NCBI GenBank assembly: GCA_043822065.1
Contig: JBDRCC010000007.1
Location: 62,001 to 126,000 of the forward strand
Direction: 5' to 3'
From: JBDRCC01 sp043822065 [NCBI: archaeon]
Lineage (GTDB): Archaea > Undinarchaeota > CAZHTU01
DNA: 64,000 bases
The notes beneath the pieces were generated by a model. That model was not told where the DNA came from. It did no database searches and saw nothing but the letters and a program-made list of their open reading frames with translations. Shown here in pieces: positions 43,419 to 51,706 of the stretch; the stretch's first letter is position 1; each line of letters opens with the position of its first letter. The position numbers and the translations under genes are program-made.

Positions 43419-44354
43419 TTATATACCCTTCGGCTTTCTGCCGAGCTTCCTAATCGAGGCGACAAAGAAGCCTGAGGTGTTGTTGTCCTGCGGCCATATC
43501 CGCAGGCACCTTTCGACCGTTGGGTTGTACTTTTCCCCCTCGAACTCAAGCACCGGTTCGCTTCTCTTAAGCCCGGGCAGGATTATCTCTTCTAGTTCTG
43601 ATTTCTTGTGCCGCTTAAGGAGCCAGCTGACAACCGCCTCGTCCTCCTGCGGGTCGACGCTGCAGGTCGAATAGACAAGCCGCCCGCCCTTTTTCAGCAG
43701 GCAGTAAGCCGAGTGCAGGATGCTCTTCTGGTCGTCCGAAAGCCTTTTTGCGAGTTCAGGCGACCACGTCTCGGCAGTTTCAGGGGACTTCTGCAATATG
43801 CCTGTGCCGGTGCAGGGCGCGTCAGCAAGCACCCGGTCGAACTGGATGTCCGTTAGCTGCTGGACTGAGCTCATCTCCACTACGCAATTTGTAACTTTCA
43901 TCCTCTCGACGTTCCTCCTCAGTATGGCAATCCTGTCCTGCCTGACGTCAAGCGCGACTAGTGCGCCCGTGTTCCCCATATACTGGGCTATCTGGGTGGT
44001 TTTTGCACCAGGGGAGGCGCACGCGTCAAGGACATTCTCACCCGGCATCGGACCGAGGACTACCGCAGGTATCATGCTTGCGGCTTCCTGGACAAAAAAG
44101 TGCCCCTCTTTGTGGCCAGGTACGTTGCCGATGTCCTGGCGTTCGCCTTTCTTGTGGGCTATCCAAAAGCCTTCAGGGCACCATGGGACTGGGTCAAGAT
44201 TCCATTCCGCCTCAATGGCACCCTTTAATTTTTTAGCAGATGTGGCTATGGTGTTGACCCGTATGGATTTTCTCAGCGGCTGGGCTATTGCAGATGAAAA
44301 TTCTTCCCATGAGGTGAGCTTTTCGTATCTCGCTTTAAATTCTTCCATACTCAC
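43419..44354 (-). CDS. NSUN-type RNA cytosine-C5 methyltransferase
   Basis: 311 residues. DACASPGAKTTQIAQYMG is SAM motif I, DAPCTGTG has the motif IV cysteine and YSTCSVDPQEDE the motif VI cysteine. Together these two cysteines are the NOL1/NOP2/Sun mark. Archaeal members modify tRNA or rRNA cytosines. There is no C-terminal PUA domain visible. Overlaps the flavodoxin gene by four bases. Confidence 0.9.
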   Translation of the reverse strand: MSMEEFKARYEKLTSWEEFSSAIAQPLRKSIRVNTIATSAKKLKGAIEAEWNLDPVPWCPEGFWIAHKKGERQDIGNVPGHKEGHFFVQEAASMIPAVVLGPMPGENVLDACASPGAKTTQIAQYMGNTGALVALDVRQDRIAILRRNVERMKVTNCVVEMSSVQQLTDIQFDRVLADAPCTGTGILQKSPETAETWSPELAKRLSDDQKSILHSAYCLLKKGGRLVYSTCSVDPQEDEAVVSWLLKRHKKSELEEIILPGLKRSEPVLEFEGEKYNPTVERCLRIWPQDNNTSGFFVASIRKLGRKPKGI

Positions 44355-44821
44355 TTGCGAAGCCTGGATGCAAACTCTCTGACCTTTGCCGTGTAGTTGC
44401 CCTCTGCGACCTCTTTGGCAGTTAGGTACAGGCTTGATATAGGGGGCTTCCCCAGCGTGGTTTCCATGTCACTAAAAACGCGCTGCTCCGAAGCGCTTCC
44501 CTGGGTTGCGAAGAATGCAACTTTTTTGAGCTTCCCCCTGTTTTGGCTGATGTACGTCCTCACTGGGCTTGCCATCCGCCCGGCCCAGACTGGGGTGCAG
44601 AGAACCACAATATCATACTTTGATGGGTCCTTCTTCTGGCTGTTTATCAGCGGCAACTTCCTTGCCACGGCTTCCCTGCCCGATTTAAGATAGCCAATCA
44701 AGCCTGCGCGGCTCGCCGGGTCAGTTATCTCTTCAAGGTCTGAGCGAAGGGCTTTTGCAACTTCCTGCGCGGCTTTTTTCGTGAAGCCGGTTCTCGAATA
44801 AAAAACTGTCAGGGCTTTCAT
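44351..44821 (-). CDS. Flavodoxin-like protein
   Basis: 156 residues. The FMN phosphate loop is FYSRTGFTKKAAQEVAK (residues 7-23), then VVLCTPVWAGRMASPVRTYIS and an ATQGSASEQRVF segment. This is the pattern of flavodoxin domain proteins, FMN-binding electron carriers. A downstream NSUN gene overlaps by four bases. Confidence 0.85.
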   Translation of the reverse strand: MKALTVFYSRTGFTKKAAQEVAKALRSDLEEITDPASRAGLIGYLKSGREAVARKLPLINSQKKDPSKYDIVVLCTPVWAGRMASPVRTYISQNRGKLKKVAFFATQGSASEQRVFSDMETTLGKPPISSLYLTAKEVAEGNYTAKVREFASRLRK

Positions 44822-44842
44822 GGATTCGCTAAATCCAAACTC

Positions 44843-44850
44843 TTTTAATA
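44843..44850 (+). promoter_or_regulatory. TATA box of tnaA
   Basis: TTTTAATA, 22-29 nt before ATG 44872. The minus-strand flavodoxin gene begins at 44821, so the region is divergent. Confidence 0.55.
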
Positions 44851-44871
44851 ATGTTCTGACTAACTCTCGCT

Positions 44872-46239
44872 ATGCCTACTCCGGAACCTTTTAAGATAAA
44901 AATGGTGGAGTCCATAAAGCTCCTCCCGCGCGAAGAGCGCGAGAAAAAAATAAAAGACGTCGGATACAACGTCTTTATGCTGAGAATCGATGACATCTTC
45001 ATCGATTTGCTTACCGATTCCGGCACCTCTGCCATGAGCGACATGCAGTGGGCTGAGATGATAAAAACCAAGCAGACTTATGCCGGGACAGACGCCTACT
45101 ACTGCCTTGGCGACTCGATAAAAGAGATATTCGGCTTTGAGATGTACCTGCCGGTCCACCAGGGCAGGGCGGCAGAAAACGTGCTTTTCTCGACCGTTGT
45201 CCGGAAGGGCGACTTCGTGCCTAACAACATGCACTTCGACACGACAGAAGCGAACGTCCGCCACAACGGCGGCATACCTGTCAATCTGGTCAACGACGGC
45301 GCCTATGACACCTCAAAGATTGCGGATTTCAAGGGAAACATGGACGTCGCGAAGCTCGAGGGGCTCATCAAGGAGAACGGGAAGGAAAAAATCCCATTCA
45401 TCATGCTGACGATAACCAACAACACCGGAGGCGGTCAGCCGGTCTCAATGGAGAACATACGGGCTGTCCGGAAAGTAGCGGATAAGCACGGCATCCCGTT
45501 CTTCTTCGACGCGTGCAGGTTTGCCGAGAACGCCTACTTCATCAAGACGCGGGAGAAAGGCTATGCTGGCAAGTCCATCCGCCAGATTGTCAGGGAGATG
45601 TTCTCATATGTTGACGGCTTCACGTTCAGCGGCAAGAAGGAGGCGCTGACAAACATCGGCGGCCTTCTCGGCTTCAGGGACGAGAAGCTTTACGAAAAGT
45701 GCAGGAATGAGCTAATCATTGTCGAGGGCTTCACGACCTACGGCGGGCTTGCATGCCGCGACCTTGCAGCAATGGCGCAGGGACTTAAGGAGTCGACTGA
45801 GGACTCATACCAGGAGTACAGGCACGCCCAGGTGGAATACCTTGGAAACCTCCTGAAGAAGGCAGGCGTCCCGATAATAGAGCCAATCGGTGGGCATGCG
45901 GTTTATATCGACGCGAAAAAGTTCCTCCTGCACATCCCTCCTGAGCAGTTCCCGGGGCAGGTTCTAACCTACAGCCTCTACGTAGAGTCTGGAGTGCGCG
46001 CGGTTGAGCTGGGTTCGTCCGCATTCGGCTACTGGGACGAGAAAGAGAATTTTATCCCTGCAAAGCTCGAGACAATGCGGCTTGCAATCCCGCGCCGGGT
46101 TTACACGAACTCGCACCTGGAATACGTTGCAGAAGCAATAATAACGCTTTACAAGAAGAGGGGCCAGCTCAAGGGCCTGAAGCGGATTTATGCGCCAAAG
46201 CTCCTTGGCCACTTCACAGCCAGGTTTGAGCCTCTGTGA
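44872..46239 (+). CDS. tnaA: Tryptophanase/tyrosine phenol-lyase family enzyme, likely tryptophanase
   Basis: 455 residues of the PLP beta-eliminating lyase family. PLP lysine K256 lies in SGKKEALTNIGG; FFDACRFAENAYFIK precedes it. Compared with C. freundii tyrosine phenol-lyase, Arg381 is replaced by Leu (VELG) and Phe448 by His (H447 in HFTARF); E. coli tryptophanase has Ile and His there. The FDTT motif also matches tryptophanase rather than Thr124. It therefore probably releases indole, pyruvate and ammonia from tryptophan, though other substrates are possible. An unusual gene for an archaeon. Confidence 0.82.
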   Translation: MPTPEPFKIKMVESIKLLPREEREKKIKDVGYNVFMLRIDDIFIDLLTDSGTSAMSDMQWAEMIKTKQTYAGTDAYYCLGDSIKEIFGFEMYLPVHQGRAAENVLFSTVVRKGDFVPNNMHFDTTEANVRHNGGIPVNLVNDGAYDTSKIADFKGNMDVAKLEGLIKENGKEKIPFIMLTITNNTGGGQPVSMENIRAVRKVADKHGIPFFFDACRFAENAYFIKTREKGYAGKSIRQIVREMFSYVDGFTFSGKKEALTNIGGLLGFRDEKLYEKCRNELIIVEGFTTYGGLACRDLAAMAQGLKESTEDSYQEYRHAQVEYLGNLLKKAGVPIIEPIGGHAVYIDAKKFLLHIPPEQFPGQVLTYSLYVESGVRAVELGSSAFGYWDEKENFIPAKLETMRLAIPRRVYTNSHLEYVAEAIITLYKKRGQLKGLKRIYAPKLLGHFTARFEPL

Positions 46240-46257
46240 TTCTTAAAAAATAGAAAA

Positions 46258-46277
46258 TAGGGGGCGTTCGCCCCCTA
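46258..46277. terminator. Bidirectional terminator hairpin
   Basis: TAGGGGGC-GTTC-GCCCCCTA: eight perfect pairs, four-base loop, A/T rich on each side (AAAAATAGAAAA before, AATTTTTAGC after). It sits between the convergent tnaA and SCP2-like genes. Confidence 0.65.
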
Positions 46278-46285
46278 CCGAATTT

Positions 46286-47212
46286 TTAGCAGGTGCAGAC
46301 TACAGGCGGCTTGTTCTGGTAGGAGAAGTCAGTCAGCGTCTTTCCGACACAGTAGACTCCGGTCTTGCCAATCAAGCTTTCCATCTCAGTGCCCTCAAAT
46401 ACGCACTGGACGCTCTCGCCCAAGTTGTTTTTGCCCTTGTCGCACCTTGCCGGGCAAGGCGTAGCACTGGGCTTTACTGGCTGGCATCCGCATCCTTGTT
46501 TGCTGTTTGGCCCGTAAAGCGTGAGCTCTCCAGGGCATGTTCCGCTGAGAGGCGCCTTGTTTGCGTATTCCGCCTTAACAAAGCACGCGCCAGGGGTCGT
46601 CTGCGGCCCGAAAAGCGTGTATGGCGGCTCGCAGGCAAACGGGCAGATTTCCGCCACTGCTGCGGCTGCCGGCTGGGCCGGAGCCGATGGCTTGAAGAAT
46701 ATGTTGTATACCTTCAGGGAAATCTTAAGGAAGCTGAGCTTTATCTTCCCCGTTATCGTCCGCGCCTTTATCTCTATCTTTTTCGTGTTCAGCGCAGTTA
46801 TGAGCGCGTTCGCCGGGTCTGGGGAGTTCATTATCTGGCCAAGGGTGTCCTCCTTAATGGTCATGGAGTACGCCCACTGGTCGACGGCCCCCGGGCCGAT
46901 GTCGGTCACCTTGCCATCAGAGCCGATTATCATGTACCCCGTTTCAACCGCACCTGTTGCGGACACAAAGTCGAGCTTTATCCTGCCCTTTGGCAGCGCC
47001 TTTGCCACCATCTGGTTCGACATAAGCCCGTTGTTGATTTTTGCAGTAACTGCGTTCTTCAGAGTGACGTCCGCCTCGATGTCGGCAAGCGCCGCAGCTA
47101 TATCTGCAATATTCGAACTGAAAAGCTTGTCTAGCGTCTCATCAACAGTCGCAGCAAGGGCGATGTTGGATACCAGGACCAAGCCCAATACAAAACCTAA
47201 AAACCTTTTCAT
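46286..47212 (-). CDS. Secreted protein with SCP2-like domain and Cys-rich C-terminus
   Basis: 308 residues with signal peptide MKRFLGFVLGLVLVSNIALAA. Residues 25-170 resemble an SCP2/sterol carrier fold (GRIKLDF, GSDGKVTDIG, ALNTKKIEIKARTITGKIKLSF). Residues 190-308 hold many cysteines in CxxxC or CxC pairs, ending CTC. Unknown; perhaps an extracellular lipid-binding protein. The SCP2 assignment is tentative. The ATG at 47212 is chosen over 47230 because it makes a standard signal peptide. Confidence 0.5.
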   Translation of the reverse strand: MKRFLGFVLGLVLVSNIALAATVDETLDKLFSSNIADIAAALADIEADVTLKNAVTAKINNGLMSNQMVAKALPKGRIKLDFVSATGAVETGYMIIGSDGKVTDIGPGAVDQWAYSMTIKEDTLGQIMNSPDPANALITALNTKKIEIKARTITGKIKLSFLKISLKVYNIFFKPSAPAQPAAAAVAEICPFACEPPYTLFGPQTTPGACFVKAEYANKAPLSGTCPGELTLYGPNSKQGCGCQPVKPSATPCPARCDKGKNNLGESVQCVFEGTEMESLIGKTGVYCVGKTLTDFSYQNKPPVVCTC

Positions 47213-47278
47213 AATACCACCATAGCCCATAATCGCGCCTTGGTATAAAAATGAAACGCTTTGGCAGGATATTATAAT

Positions 47279-47287
47279 TTTAAATAC
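47279..47287 (+). promoter_or_regulatory. TATA box of DUF4013 gene
   Basis: TTTTAAATA about 33 nt before ATG 47320; Shine-Dalgarno AGGAGGT lies at 47309-47315. Confidence 0.5.
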
Positions 47288-47319
47288 CAGTTAGCGTTTC
47301 CTGTGGTTAGGAGGTTCAA

Positions 47320-48029
47320 ATGAACTACGAGACAGCATTCAAGAAACCAGTTACTGACGTCAAGAAGCTGGTGATAGGCGTGATCCTTGGCATGATACCG
47401 GTAATCCACTGGATTGCCAAGGGGTTCTACCTGAACTGTTCAAATGTCGGGAAGGTGAAAACGGGCGATAAGATGCCGGAGTGGACCGACTCCCAGCTCT
47501 TTTCATCACCGGTCTTCTGTCAAGCATAATAGCCTTCATCTACATGCTGCCTGCAACCGCAGTAATCGCAGTTGGTGCAGGCATGGGCCTCATGACCCTG
47601 ATGAGCGGCCTCCTTGCAGCAGGCGTCCCGTCGCAGTTCATGGGCATTATCCACGGAGGCCAGGCGAACGCGCAGGCAATGTTGCCGTTCTTCCAAAGCA
47701 ACCTGATGGCGCTTCTACCTGCGGCAGTGGGATTTGTGCCGTACATGGTAGTAGGCTTCCTGCTGATGATGGTCGCGCTTTACTTCACACCGATGGCCGT
47801 CCTGAGCTATGTTGCTAGCGGAAATTTCGGCGACGCGTTTGCGCTGAAAAAGGTCTATGCTCGCGCCATGAACACAGAATACTTTGTTACTTGGCTTATA
47901 GTGCTGATTGGCGTTACTGCAGTGCTCGGCTCAATACTGCGTTTTGTCCCAGTCATAGGCTTTGGGCTTGCAATGTTCGTGGGCGGAGTCATCAGCTACT
48001 CGCTGTTTGGCCAGATATACAAGAAATAA
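47320..48029 (+). pseudogene. DUF4013 membrane protein with frameshift
   Basis: Two overlapping frames share one protein. Frame 1 (47320) gives MNYETAFKKPVTDVKKLVIG to EWTDSQ, and frame 3 of the same strand resumes with LFITGLLSSIIAFIYMLPAT to the end at 48029. Together they match DUF4013 (EWTDWGDLFI pattern), and one extra base near 47495-47500 would join them exactly. It has a good Shine-Dalgarno and several membrane helices. Either a sequencing error, a recent mutation or a slippage site. Confidence 0.65.
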
Positions 48030-48038
48030 CCAGATGTT

Positions 48039-48058
48039 GGAGCAACTTTGGTTGCTCC
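48039..48058 (+). terminator. Terminator hairpin after DUF4013 gene
   Basis: GGAGCAAC-TTTG-GTTGCTCC, eight pairs, followed by CTCCTCTATTTTT. Confidence 0.6.
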
Positions 48059-48110
48059 CTCCTCTATTTTTAGACGAAAGGGATATTAATCCGTTTGAGA
48101 TATTCTCATC

Positions 48111-48353
48111 ATGGTGAACGCTACCGCCTCCGGCCTCCTTGGGAGCCTGATGAGCCCGTCAGCGACTCCGTTTTCTATATTCCTGCTTGTCCTTGGGCTA
48201 ATCCTCCTCGTCTGGGGCGTTGCCTGGAACCTAAAAAAGTTTCTCTATGGGGACAACATAAGCCTGTTAGAGCCGGACGACGTCCTTGTCTACGTTGGCA
48301 TGATTCTCTGCTTCACAGCCTTCCTCATGATATTTGGCAAAGGCTGGTTCTAA
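48111..48353 (+). CDS. Small membrane protein, 80 aa
   Basis: Two hydrophobic helices (about residues 20-42 and 58-78) with a conserved-looking polar loop YGDNISLLEPDDVLVYVG. No family recognised. TATA-like GATATTAAT lies about 30 nt upstream. It is between two hairpin-ended genes. Confidence 0.55.
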   Translation: MVNATASGLLGSLMSPSATPFSIFLLVLGLILLVWGVAWNLKKFLYGDNISLLEPDDVLVYVGMILCFTAFLMIFGKGWF

Positions 48354-48420
48354 TCCGGCGCTCAGCAGTTTGCAGAATCTGAAATACTTAAAAATTTCCG
48401 GAAACCCTCGATAGCAAGGC

Positions 48421-48428
48421 TTATATAC
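48421..48428 (+). promoter_or_regulatory. TATA box
   Basis: TTATATAC about 35-41 nt before ATG 48462; GGTGATG may serve as a ribosome binding site. Confidence 0.45.
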
Positions 48429-48461
48429 GCCGGTAGTTTTTGCCTTGGTAGGTGATGCAGG

Positions 48462-49133
48462 ATGGCAATCCCAATAGTTGAGCAAACTGTCTTCAGTCTA
48501 CAGGCAGCACTGCTTAGTCTTTGGGCGTCCTTCCTCGAAGTGTTTCCGGGAATCATCGCGGCACTAGTTGTATTAGTGATCGGTGGTCTTATCGGCCTGC
48601 TCTTCGGGAAGATACTTACGAAGGTCCTGCAAGAGGCCAAGATTGATGAATGGCTTAAGTCGCACGGCGTGGCAAAGGCGCTCGAGGGCATGTCGCTCTC
48701 TGGTGTCCTTGGCAGCGTGCTCAAGTGGTACATCATTGTTGTCTTCCTCGGCGAAGCCGCGGCGCTGGTTAAACTGGCAGCCATACAGGTCTTCATGCTG
48801 AGGATGGTAAGCTATGTACCCTCCTTGATCGGGGCGTTCATCATACTTCTGCTTGGTCTCCTTATCGGCGAATACGCAAAGAACAGCGTCATAAAGAAGA
48901 TGGACTTCAAGTACGCAAAGGAGCTTGGCAAGTTTGCCAAATTCCTGATAGTGTATTTCTCCATCGTCATCGGTCTCCAGACCGCACAGTTTGACGCTGG
49001 TATTCTCGAGGATGCCTTTAGGATAGGCTTCACTGCCATAGTAATCATCGTGGCAGTGGTCTTCGGTGCGACATTCGCTTGGACCTTCAGAAAGGATGCC
49101 GAAAAGTTTTGGAATGAAGTCAAGAAGATGTAA
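48462..49133 (+). CDS. MscS-like TM-helix repeat protein
   Basis: 223 residues with five hydrophobic segments, and the PF05552-type conserved TM helix pattern (VFPGIIAALVVLVIGGLIGLLFGKILTKVL and PSLIGAFIILLLGLLIGEY). It lacks the MscS beta domain, so it is probably not a complete mechanosensitive channel. Ends in a charged tail and is followed by a hairpin terminator. Confidence 0.7.
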   Translation: MAIPIVEQTVFSLQAALLSLWASFLEVFPGIIAALVVLVIGGLIGLLFGKILTKVLQEAKIDEWLKSHGVAKALEGMSLSGVLGSVLKWYIIVVFLGEAAALVKLAAIQVFMLRMVSYVPSLIGAFIILLLGLLIGEYAKNSVIKKMDFKYAKELGKFAKFLIVYFSIVIGLQTAQFDAGILEDAFRIGFTAIVIIVAVVFGATFAWTFRKDAEKFWNEVKKM

Positions 49134-49148
49134 ATCTTCTGCTTAACT

Positions 49149-49166
49149 GGAGGGAGACATCCCTCC
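49149..49166 (+). terminator. Terminator hairpin after MscS-like gene
   Basis: GGAGGGA-GACA-TCCCTCC followed by TCCTTATTTTTTAT. A second hairpin GCCCC-AC-GGGGC lies at 49184-49195. Confidence 0.65.
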
Positions 49167-49214
49167 TCCTTATTTTTTATCTTGCCCCACGGGGCGGTAT
49201 AATGCGCGTAAACG

Positions 49215-49724
49215 CTAAACCAGGCTTGAAACGATGCTCTCGCCCTTATTCTTCTTTCTCCGGTACATGGCGAATGCCTCCGAGTCCCACCGGTTCAGGT
49301 CGTAGCTCCCTGCCTGCCTAATCTCAGGGTATACGAAAAAATCCTTTAGGAGCGGGTATTTCCGGTACAGGCGCGCCCTCCTGTCCTCCATTCTCTTTGC
49401 GAGCCTTTGCACCTTTCCCTTGTTCTGGGAGTAGACGTTTGCGAATATGTAAAGCTCCGTCGGTGAAAACCTGTTGCCGTACTCGAACGGGCTCCTCTTC
49501 CTGAAGTGCACAATTTTCGTCCTCGTAAGCCCAAGGCCGCTGACCAGCCTTCCGTTTGACACGCCAGACGATAGCTGGATGTTTTTGAACCCGAAGTCCT
49601 TCTCGAATATGCTCTTCAGCAGCCCAATCCTCCTGTTCCTGTGAAAGCTGCCCTTAAACGCCTGCGAGTCCTTGAAGCTGACCAGCCGCGTGACGTATGT
49701 TATATGCAGAACGTACCATACCAT
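49215..49724 (-). CDS. Hypothetical protein, 169 aa
   Basis: A basic, Arg/Lys/Phe/Tyr-rich soluble protein with no known domain. RMEDRRARLYRKYPLLKDFF and a DLNRWDSEAFAMYRRKK end. Converges on the preceding gene's terminator and is divergent from the radical SAM gene. Confidence 0.5.
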   Translation of the reverse strand: MVWYVLHITYVTRLVSFKDSQAFKGSFHRNRRIGLLKSIFEKDFGFKNIQLSSGVSNGRLVSGLGLTRTKIVHFRKRSPFEYGNRFSPTELYIFANVYSQNKGKVQRLAKRMEDRRARLYRKYPLLKDFFVYPEIRQAGSYDLNRWDSEAFAMYRRKKNKGESIVSSLV

Positions 49725-49791
49725 TTTGCTCTTTTAAAGATGTCCCTGTTTTTATACTTAATTATTATCGGCAAGCTCCTCTGACTCCGGG

Positions 49792-49799
49792 TTTATATC
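49792..49799 (+). promoter_or_regulatory. TATA box of the radical SAM/DUF4130 operon
   Basis: TTTATATC, 22-29 nt before ATG 49821 (leaderless). Confidence 0.6.
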
Positions 49800-49820
49800 C
49801 CGTTAAAAAATTTATGAAGC

Positions 49821-50912
49821 ATGACCCACCTGGCGCTTCAGGAAAGGATAAAGATACTTGCTGAGGCAAGCAAGTACGACACCTGCTCAGTGTCGGGGAT
49901 ATGCCACACCTGGGGACCGGACGGGCGCTGCATCGACCTTTACAAGACGCTCTCAAGCAACTGCTGTTCCGGCGAATGCACATACTGCCCGAACCGCTGC
50001 GGCAGGGACACCACCCGCACAAGCCTGTCCAAGGACGAGATAAAAAAGATTACCTGGGCGCTCTATAGGGGCAACTCAATCGAGGGCCTCTTCCTCTCAT
50101 CTGGCATAGTTGGGGACGCGCACCAGACGACAGATTTCCAGATAGATGTCGCCAGAGAGCTCCGCCAGGAGGGGTTTGCCGGCTACATCCACATAAGGCT
50201 GATGCCTGGCGTTGCAAAAAGCCAGATAGACGAGATATCCCACTATGCGGACAAGTTCGGGATAAATATCGAGACGACGTCCAGCTCCCATTACTCTGAA
50301 ATTTGCCCGAATTTTGACTACGGAATAGACGCAATGCGGCGGATGCGGTACACCGAGGACATAATCAAAAGACGCAGGCGCGAGGGGAGGATTGTCGGGG
50401 CGAACGACACCCAGTTTGTCGTGGGTGCGGCAGGCGAGTCCGACTGGGAGTACCTGAAAAAGACCGAGCGGCTAATCTCTGATTTCAGCCTCCGCAGGCC
50501 GTATTTCATGGCGTTCAATTCAGTGAAGCATACTCCCTTGGAAAAAGAGGCATCAGTCCCGCTTTGGAGGGAGCACAGGCTTTACCAGTCATTCTTCCTC
50601 CTTAAGGAATATGGGTTCAAGGCGTCAGAGTTCAGGCAAGTCCTTGCTGGAGGTAACCTCCAGAACACAGACCCGAAAGTGCTTCTCGCAGGCGACCTGA
50701 CCGTCGACATAAACTCTGCGGATGAGGCCGAGCTCCTCCGCGTCCCAGGAATCGGGCCGCGTTCAGCATACAGGATTATCAATTCAAGGCCAGTCCACAG
50801 CTTTCAGGAGCTAAAGAACCTCGGGGTCGTGCTTAAGCGCGTCGCACCGTACATCGAGCTGAACGGAAGCCGGCAGGAGAGGATTTCAAAATGGCTGCAG
50901 TCAGCGTGCTAA
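49821..50912 (+). CDS. Radical SAM protein with helix-hairpin-helix (putative DNA modification/repair)
   Basis: 363 residues. Radical SAM cysteines C49-C53-C56 lie in CCSGECTYCPNRC and the final 70 residues are a helix-hairpin-helix DNA-binding domain (VDINSADEAELLRVPGIGPRSAYRIINSRP). This matches the family linked to uracil-DNA glycosylase-like proteins (TIGR03916). It overlaps the DUF4130 gene by 22 bases. The reaction is unknown. Confidence 0.88.
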   Translation: MTHLALQERIKILAEASKYDTCSVSGICHTWGPDGRCIDLYKTLSSNCCSGECTYCPNRCGRDTTRTSLSKDEIKKITWALYRGNSIEGLFLSSGIVGDAHQTTDFQIDVARELRQEGFAGYIHIRLMPGVAKSQIDEISHYADKFGINIETTSSSHYSEICPNFDYGIDAMRRMRYTEDIIKRRRREGRIVGANDTQFVVGAAGESDWEYLKKTERLISDFSLRRPYFMAFNSVKHTPLEKEASVPLWREHRLYQSFFLLKEYGFKASEFRQVLAGGNLQNTDPKVLLAGDLTVDINSADEAELLRVPGIGPRSAYRIINSRPVHSFQELKNLGVVLKRVAPYIELNGSRQERISKWLQSAC

Positions 50913-51667
50913 TGCTCAAGAGGGTGTCCGCGCTCGCGCAGGCGGTCGAGCTTGCGAGGGAATATCCAGTCCGGGTAACCGGGATAGACTTTCCCTGGGG
51001 GCGCGGGGATTTGCTTTCTGAATTCGACATCGAGCTCGGCTTCGAGCCCTCAGACGCCGAGCTTCCCGGGCACTGGGTCGCGACAGTAAACCAGTGGTGC
51101 AAGATAAACACGCGGGGCTTTTTTGACATGTGCCTGCGGAACCGGGACCTTGATCCGAATCTCCTTGTGCGCGCGATTTTAAAAAATTACCAGGACACTA
51201 AGCAGCTCATGGTCAGTGGGGGGGACCTCGAGCTAAGGATACGCAAGGCGTTTCTTGAAGCCGGGCGGGAAAACCACCGGCTGAAGCAGTTTGTCCGGCC
51301 GCAGCACGACAGGGTGAACATGATTGCAAACCTCAAGTGCAGGCACAGGTTGTTCGACCTGTTCGGCAACTGGCTGAAGGCGCGGAACCCATGCCTGCAC
51401 GTCTACGTCCAGTGGGGCGGGCTTGTCTGGAAGGACGGAATAACTTACCCTGAATCAAAAATCGAGCTTCCCCTCATCGGCGAGAACCGGGAGATGAAGG
51501 CGATTTACCGCGCATTTTTTGAGGCGAACTACATACCTGAAAGGAGGAACAAGCGGGCTGCGATGCAGCACGTCCCCTTGAAGGCTGTGTCACTTTCGGA
51601 TGAAACAAAATGGCAGAGGCACCTTGCCGAAGTTGGAATCGAGAACAAGCTTACAAACTACCTTTGA
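50891..51667 (+). CDS. DUF4130 domain protein (partner of the radical SAM protein), no UDG domain
   Basis: 258 residues. The segment YRAFFEANYIPERRNKRAAMQHVPLKAV matches the DUF4130/TIGR03915 ending (W..FF..I.I.ER.N.R...QH.P), and HRLFDLFGNWLKARNPCLHVYVQWGGLVW matches its middle. Bacterial TIGR03915 proteins often carry a uracil-DNA glycosylase domain as well; here none is visible. Overlap with the radical SAM gene indicates joint function in DNA metabolism. Start ATG 50891 or 50912. Confidence 0.75.
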   Translation: MAAVSVLMLKRVSALAQAVELAREYPVRVTGIDFPWGRGDLLSEFDIELGFEPSDAELPGHWVATVNQWCKINTRGFFDMCLRNRDLDPNLLVRAILKNYQDTKQLMVSGGDLELRIRKAFLEAGRENHRLKQFVRPQHDRVNMIANLKCRHRLFDLFGNWLKARNPCLHVYVQWGGLVWKDGITYPESKIELPLIGENREMKAIYRAFFEANYIPERRNKRAAMQHVPLKAVSLSDETKWQRHLAEVGIENKLTNYL

Positions 51668-51675
51668 CTAGTAAG

Positions 51676-51685
51676 CTTTAATAAT
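51676..51685 (+). promoter_or_regulatory. TATA box of enolase
   Basis: CTTTAATAAT, 22-31 nt before ATG 51707. Same sequence context as the Na/Pi transporter TATA. Confidence 0.6.
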
Positions 51686-51706
51686 AGCTCGCTATTTACC
51701 TAAAAC

